From contig OX638372.1 of assembly GCA_951812925.1 (NCBI GenBank), forward strand, positions 1,984,001 through 2,048,000: DNA of 64,000 nt, read 5' to 3'. Below are positions 59,153-64,000 of this stretch, one piece after another (position 1 is the stretch's first letter; each line of letters begins with the position of its first letter). The notes beneath the pieces were generated by a model, which was given only the letters and a program-made list of their open reading frames with translations, did not search any database and was not told the origin of the DNA. The position numbers and the translations under genes are program-made. This stretch comes from Calliopum simillimum. Its lineage: Eukaryota > Arthropoda > Insecta > Diptera > Lauxaniidae.

Positions 59153-59500
59153 ACCAAATGAAAAATGATTCTTGCAAGCAAGAGAAAATGCAATGCAGAA
59201 AAACACTGTGGGTGCCTGTCCTATGGAGAGTGTCCATTATTTAAGAAGTTCGTAATATTTATAAAAGGACCAGTTTAATGGGTTAGTGTTATGGCAAATT
59301 ACTACTTACAAAAAAAAAAAAAAAAAACTAAAAATATCGCATGACTCTAGGGAAAATCGAATTTGCACACATTGACTTTGGATTTGAAATCATAGCTGTT
59401 TTCGTTTTAAATCGAACATCGTAGCACATAAAAATTTTTTTCAAGATTCTATTTCCTTATTATTAAAAATTGAGATAAACCCTTTTCTAGTTCGGCCATT
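59153..59500. other. No gene seen
   Basis: AT-rich spacer with A homopolymer near 59309-59327. Confidence 0.4.
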
Positions 59501-59670
59501 TTCTCCATTATAATTTTTTTTTTTTTTTTTTTAACCACAACAAACAAAAGTCAAAATAATCACATTCAATGTGTTTTGCGATGCTGAAAGCGAATCCAAC
59601 TTCAAAATTGCTCTATCGTGTATATGTAGTTTTTGAGGAAATCTAACCTAAAAACCAAAAAAATTGTTTT
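59501..59670. repeat. Partial arm of the 4-bp-TSD foldback family
   Basis: ATTCAATGTGTTTTGCGATG and GTTTTTGAGGAAATCTAACC match the left arm of 62826-63791 (63046-63125). Neither terminus nor a second arm is nearby, so it is a fragment. Confidence 0.55.
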
Positions 59671-59886
59671 TGAGATTAAAATCGCTTTAGTTTATTATGC
59701 TTTATTTTATAAAAGCCTAAAACACGATTATTAATAAACAGACGCCCACAATTGGTATCAATAGACAGGTTATTGTATCAATAAAATAAAACCAAAATAT
59801 TTAGGGGAAAAACTCAGTTTTGGCTACGCTGTGACACTTCAAAGTTGAGATATTTTTCAAAAAATCATGTTTCTCTTAAACAAATA

Positions 59887-60166
59887 GGGCGACTTCCTAA
59901 ACGTCCGTTGCTTTGTGTTGAAACAGCATTTTCGTAAAAAAAATGTCGCATAATTTTAGGAATTTTTTTACTTAAGAGCAAAGTTTACAAAAAGCATCAA
60001 CTTTGTTACTGATGCGCTGATTGCTATGCATTGTCAACGATTTGTAGTTAGGCGTTATGAAATGCAAGAATGATGCAGTAAAAAAATAAGCTCCTTAAAT
60101 TATGCGACCTTTTTTTTACGAAAATGCTGTTTCAACACAAAGCAACGGACGTTTAGGAAGTCGCCC
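59887..60166. mobile_element. 280-bp MITE, GGGCGACTT ends, TSD ATA
   Basis: GGGCGACTTCCTAAACGTCC begins an inverted repeat of about 56 bp that is nearly perfect. ATA stands at 59884-59886 and 60167-60169. Copy A has a single ATA at the matching place (15473-15475), so both boundaries and the 3-bp duplication are verified within the window. PIF/Harbinger-like is possible. Non-coding. Confidence 0.88.
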
Positions 60167-60403
60167 ATAATTATAAAAAATTTTTGTTTTGATTAGACTA
60201 AGCGAATATAAGTTTTTTATTATAAATAATATTCGAGTAAATAAATAGAATTAAAAAATTTTAGAAAATATGTAATTTGATATTTATTGTAGTAATTTTA
60301 AAATATGATATTATCAAATGAAAAACTTCAGAAATTGACAAATTTCGATGAAAAACAGAAAACAAATACTATAAAAATAAGTGCCGATTTTTTTTTTATC
60401 GTC

Positions 60404-61882
60404 CACACCTCTCCCCACGTGTTTTAAATAAAAAGTGCTTGCACCCAAAATGTTTTTTCAGGGAAATGTGTGGAACGACTCTAGGATCAAACATATTTAG
60501 CTCTTTTTTCAAAGTGAACAGCACTTTTTCAAACCAGGGCCGAAAATCCATTTTTTAGCATGGGGCTCTATACTAAAACCAAATTAAAAAATTTGACTTA
60601 AACGGATACAAAAAAAAAGTATGCAGAAAGTTTTCTGCTTGTCCGTAGATTAAAAAACCGTAAACTGAAAAACCCTATCAAATATCGTTTACGAGATATT
60701 GCGTTTTTACTTAATTTATTGTATTTCTATTAAAAAATTTAATTTTTGTGTACAAAAAAAATTATGATCAATATATAGAAATAAAAAATAGTCAATTCTA
60801 ATGTATTTTTTGATGTTGAATCCGAATCTGGTCTTGAAATTGCTCTATCATTTCTAAATTTTGAAATTTCCTAACCTGAAATTTTGGCATGTACGGTTTT
60901 TTCACCACTTTTGAGGTTATATAACAGAACCAGGTAATTGTTTATCATAAAATTCGATAAGATTCTTAAAAGTACTATTCTTTTTCTTCAAAAATCACTC
61001 TGACTCATATCGATATCTTTATTTTTCTCCGAAATATCGTAACTTAAAAAAAGTTCAAAAAATGCACGAAAGACGCCATTGTCAACATTAGTTTAAAGTG
61101 ATTATGATGTTTGAGAATGGAGAATGTTTCAGTAAAAAGTAATTATTGTCACTTGTAATTTATCATAATCATTTTGAACAACTTTTTATATAAATCAACC
61201 AATGTTGCCAATGGCGCTTTTCGTTAATTTTTTGAACTTTTTTTAGGTTACGGTATTTCGGAAAAAAATAAATATATCGATATGAGCCAAAGTGAGTTTT
61301 GAAGAAAAAGAATAGTACTTTTAAAAACCTTATAGAGTTTTATGATGAACAATTACCTCGTCCTGTTATATATGTAATCACAAAATTGGTGAATAAACCG
61401 TACATGCCAAAATTTCAGGTTAGAATATCTCAAAATCCAGAAATGATAGAGCAATTTCAAGACCAGATTTAGCATCAAAAAATACATTAGAACTGACTAT
61501 TTTTGTTTATATATATTGATCATAATTTTTTTAGTACGCAAAGATTAAATTTTTTAATAAAAACACAAAAAATTAAGTAAAAACGCAATATCATGTAAAC
61601 AATATTGATAGGGTTTTTCAGTTTATGGTTTTTTAATCTACGGACAAGCAGAAAACTTCCTGCATACTCTTTTCTTGTATCCGTTTAAGTCAAACTTTTT
61701 TTTTGGTTTTAGTACAGAGCCCGATGCTAAAAAATGGGTTTTTCGGCCCTGGTTTGAAAAAGTGCCGTTCACTTTGAAAAAAGGGCTATATATGTTTGAT
61801 CCTAGAGTCATTCCACACATTTCCCTGAAAAAACATTTTGGGTGCAAGCACTTTTTATTTAAAACACGTGGGGAGAGGTGTG
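60404..61882. mobile_element. 1.48-kb foldback, 5'-CAC ends, 4-bp TSD (CGTC)
   Basis: CACACCTCTCCCCACGTGTT begins arms that are complementary over several hundred bases (about 60404-61040 and 61240-61882). CGTC stands at 60400-60403 and 61883-61886. Copy A shows the uninterrupted site as CTTC (16603-16606). The termini differ from those of 4204-4807 and 62826-63791, but the CAC start, 4-bp duplication and internal module are shared. No transposase seen. Confidence 0.88.
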
Positions 61883-62412
61883 CGTCTAGTACGGATTCTA
61901 TATAGCCAGAAACTGCAAATAACTTTTCCTACTTCGTCCTACAAATATTTTTTTTTTTAAGAAAATGCTTAAAATGAAAAATTTGAATGAAATATAAAAT
62001 TTATGTTGAAAATTTTTTTTGTTTTTATTAACACAAATGGTCTCAAAAGTACAAAAATCATTATTTCTACTACGTATATTTCAAAAACGTATATTTTAAA
62101 AATAAATAAAAAAATCGTTATGTATGGGGCTTAAGAAGATCGACCTAAAACCTGTTTTTTAGCAAAACTAAAAAGTTTACAACAAATCTGATTATTTTTG
62201 AGCTCATCGATCACAAATTACGTACCAAATTTCATCGATATCCAACCACTCCTTCTATTTTTGACCATTGCTTGTATGGGCTCAACTCACTGTGAGACGC
62301 CCTGAGGAAGAGTCAAAAAATCCTCGAAACGTAGGAGCGAAAGCAGTTAAATATAAAGTGTTATTGTCTTTTATTTAAAATTTAATCGTGTTTTAGCCTT
62401 TTATAAAATAAC

Positions 62413-62640
62413 CCAATTTGCCAAACGGACTCGTTTCGAATCCGTAACAGGTTCATATTTTCGTACTTTTTATCCGTTACTGATCCGTTTGCGGTAGAAA
62501 TTCCTAAAAAAAGCGAATCGTAAAAACGAATCCAAAACGGATTCGCTTTTAATAATGTTAATTCTGCTTATAAAAATAAAGAAAAATGATGAAGCAATTA
62601 TTTTTAATTAAAAAACAAAAAAAATTACTAACCCGGCCGG
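62413..62640. other. Spacer rich in ACGGATTCG-type motifs
   Basis: CGAATCCGTAAC, GATCCGTTTGCGG and ACGGATTCGC occur within 62425-62550. Related strings (AAATCCGTTTTGAG, TTACGGATTC) occur at the end of the window, suggesting an element that extends beyond it. Confidence 0.4.
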
Positions 62641-62720
62641 CCGGGAGGCGGACCCAGGCTCCCGGGGTATCACTTTTCAAACACTAGACGTTAGACAACT
62701 AGGCTATTGACCGATATGAT
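62641..62720 (-). repeat. tRNA-like module with A and B boxes
   Basis: On the minus strand, TAGCCTAGTTG (62696-62706) fits the A-box rule throughout. GGGTCCGCCTCCC (62643-62655) is B-box-like, about 40 bases downstream. The 3' side continues into GGCCGGCCGGG and then T-rich sequence. The acceptor stem is not convincing; a SINE head or tRNA pseudogene is likelier than a functional tRNA. Confidence 0.5.
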
Positions 62721-62825
62721 GTAGACTTATCTGATGTAGACTTTTATGATGTTGAGCTTTAAAGTTTGTATATTAAACAAAATCCTGTTGTTTTTTATAA
62801 GTATTCTGTGTTCTTTCTCTTCCCT

Positions 62826-63791
62826 CACGGTGCTCTTAAACAGTCGATAGGTTTTTTGGCTATGTGGAGAAAATCTGTGAATGGGGTTTCATTTGTATTA
62901 GTTAAGTGGTCTGAAAAATGCAAACCCCGAAATCGTAGCTGATCATCCCCGCGAAATATCGCAAAAATACATATCCGATATAAACAAAAAAAAAAAAAAA
63001 TCGAAAAAAAAACGCAACAAACATATATAAAAATAGTTATATTTAATGTATTTTGCAATGCTGAATCCAAATCCGGCCTTAGACTTGCTGTATCTCATAC
63101 GGTTTTTGAGATATCTTACCCTAAACAAGAAAAAAAAGCCGATGCTATGTTTTATTGCTGTGTTTTGGAGCTATATTATAGGACGTATATCCGTAAATTC
63201 TGATGCCGAAATGGAAAGCTCTAATCACTCTTCTAAACCTAATTCAAATAATGTCGATATCTTTATTTTTCTCGGAGATATCCTAACCTAAAAAGTTAAA
63301 AAAGTGCAAAAAACGTGTTTTGTCATTATTTCAGTCTACGATATTTCGGAGAAAAATTAAGCTATTGATATAATTTAAATGTGATTTTAAAGCAAAAGAT
63401 TGGTGCTTTCAGATAATATATCGAATTCTGCGAATGAATGTTCTATATTCTAGTTATATAGCTTAAAAATATAGCAAAAACGGTATTTTTTCCTTGTTTA
63501 GGCTAAGATATCTCAAAAACCGTATGAGATATAGCAATTTTAAGGCCGGATTCAGATTCAACATTGGAAAATATATTAAATACTACTATTTTTATATTTG
63601 TTTGTTGCGTTTTTTTTCTGAATTTTTTTTATTTTATATGGGATATGTATTTTTGCGATATTTCGCGGGGATGATCAGCTACGATTTCGGGGTTTGCATT
63701 TTTCAGACCACTAAACTAATACAAATAAAACCCCATTCACAGATTTTCTCCACATAGCCAAAAATCCTATCGACTGTTTAAGAGTACCGTG
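62826..63791. mobile_element. 966-bp foldback, 5'-CAC ends, 4-bp TSD (CCCT)
   Basis: CACGGTGCTCTTAAACAGTC (left) and CACGGTACTCTTAAACAGTC (reverse of right end) lead into arms complementary over about 310 bp. CCCT stands at 62822-62825 and 63792-63795. The arms are homologous to 4204-4807, including AATCTGTGAATGGGG and GCAAACCCCGA. The middle (about 63140-63480) is a single-copy spacer. Non-autonomous. Confidence 0.88.
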
Positions 63792-63795
63792 CCCT

Positions 63796-64000
63796 TCTTC
63801 TGAAAAAAAATATTACTTACTCAAATTTGGAATCAAAAACGTTTCTTCAAGCAGAGGTTTGAAAATAAGTTTTCAAAAAATCATACACAATAAAATAATA
63901 AGATAAAAAAAAAAACAAATCAAAAATGTTTTTTTTATCATCATTAACATTAATTAAAGCAAATCCGTTTTGAGTTCCTATTTCAAGTATTTACGGATTC
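63796..64000. other. Window end, no gene seen
   Basis: A-rich spacer ending in AAATCCGTTTTGAG and TTACGGATTC, which resemble strings at 62425-62550. Confidence 0.4.

Larger units (their letters stand above)
59702..62412. repeat. Interspersed repeat, copy B, with two nested elements
   Basis: The part 59749-62280 is homologous to copy A (15355-17012). It is interrupted by 59887-60166 and 60404-61882, and it lacks the pogo-like insertion of copy A (single TA at 60281-60282). Outside the shared part, TTATTTTATAAAAGCCTAAA (59702) is the inverse of the sequence ending at 62412, so the full element may be about 2.7 kb as it stands. Near the right end, CTGAGGA, a stem-loop and CGAAACGTAGG occur (62302-62335). 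Confidence 0.75.

Noticed and set aside
1..64000. CRISPR array, bacterial operons, integrons or prophage
   Set aside because: No regularly spaced short direct repeats with unique spacers, no bacterial gene organisation and a clearly insect-type transposon content.

Overview
This 64-kb window is AT-rich animal DNA, and its mobile elements point to an insect, most likely a fly. It carries mariners of at least two subfamilies, a Tc1-like element, hAT, PIF/Harbinger-like and pogo-like non-autonomous elements, a Ty3/gypsy relic and non-LTR relics. A tephritid-like dipteran is my inference; the sequence alone does not prove it. I could not identify a single host protein-coding exon. The window looks intergenic or intronic, and almost everything recognisable is a transposable element or its relic.

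Layout. 0-9 kb holds an 1838-bp hAT-like foldback with an 8-bp target duplication, a small foldback with a 4-bp duplication, a TA-type MITE, a 1.2-kb palindrome with a GC-rich core, and a deleted irritans-type mariner. 9-19 kb holds an inverted-repeat element, two PIF/Harbinger-like elements, copy A of a 1.66-kb interspersed repeat containing a pogo-like insertion, and a 1287-bp full-length mariner whose transposase is broken by one amber codon. 19-23 kb is repeat-poor. 23-31 kb has a probable hAT-like element, a MITE and a Ty3/gypsy pol relic with its polypurine tract and a 133-bp LTR. 31-44 kb has foldbacks, two unrelated non-LTR relics (one minus, one plus) and a decayed mariner with complete ends. 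44-50 kb has a palindrome-rich element, a repeat-poor stretch, and a 1.9-kb foldback with a second element and a minisatellite nested inside. 50-54 kb has a Tc1-like element with an intact 334-residue DD34E transposase, nested with a non-LTR tail, then a TA-type element and a hAT-type MITE with a perfect 8-bp duplication. 54-57 kb is repeat-poor and locally GC-rich. 57-64 kb has a second pogo-like copy, a minisatellite, copy B of the 1.66-kb repeat carrying two further insertions, and another 4-bp-duplication foldback.

The strongest observations are these. (i) Copies A and B act as mutual empty sites and prove the boundaries of three insertions. (ii) Three foldbacks begin 5'-CAC and have exact 4-bp duplications (TATT, CGTC, CCCT), as expected of Chapaev-type elements. 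(iii) A roughly 60-bp internal module is shared by foldbacks with different termini and different duplication lengths. (iv) Three minus-strand tRNA-like modules are present. I found no CRISPR array, operon, rRNA gene or new defence or biosynthetic system; the window is a dense and unusually legible mobile-element archive.
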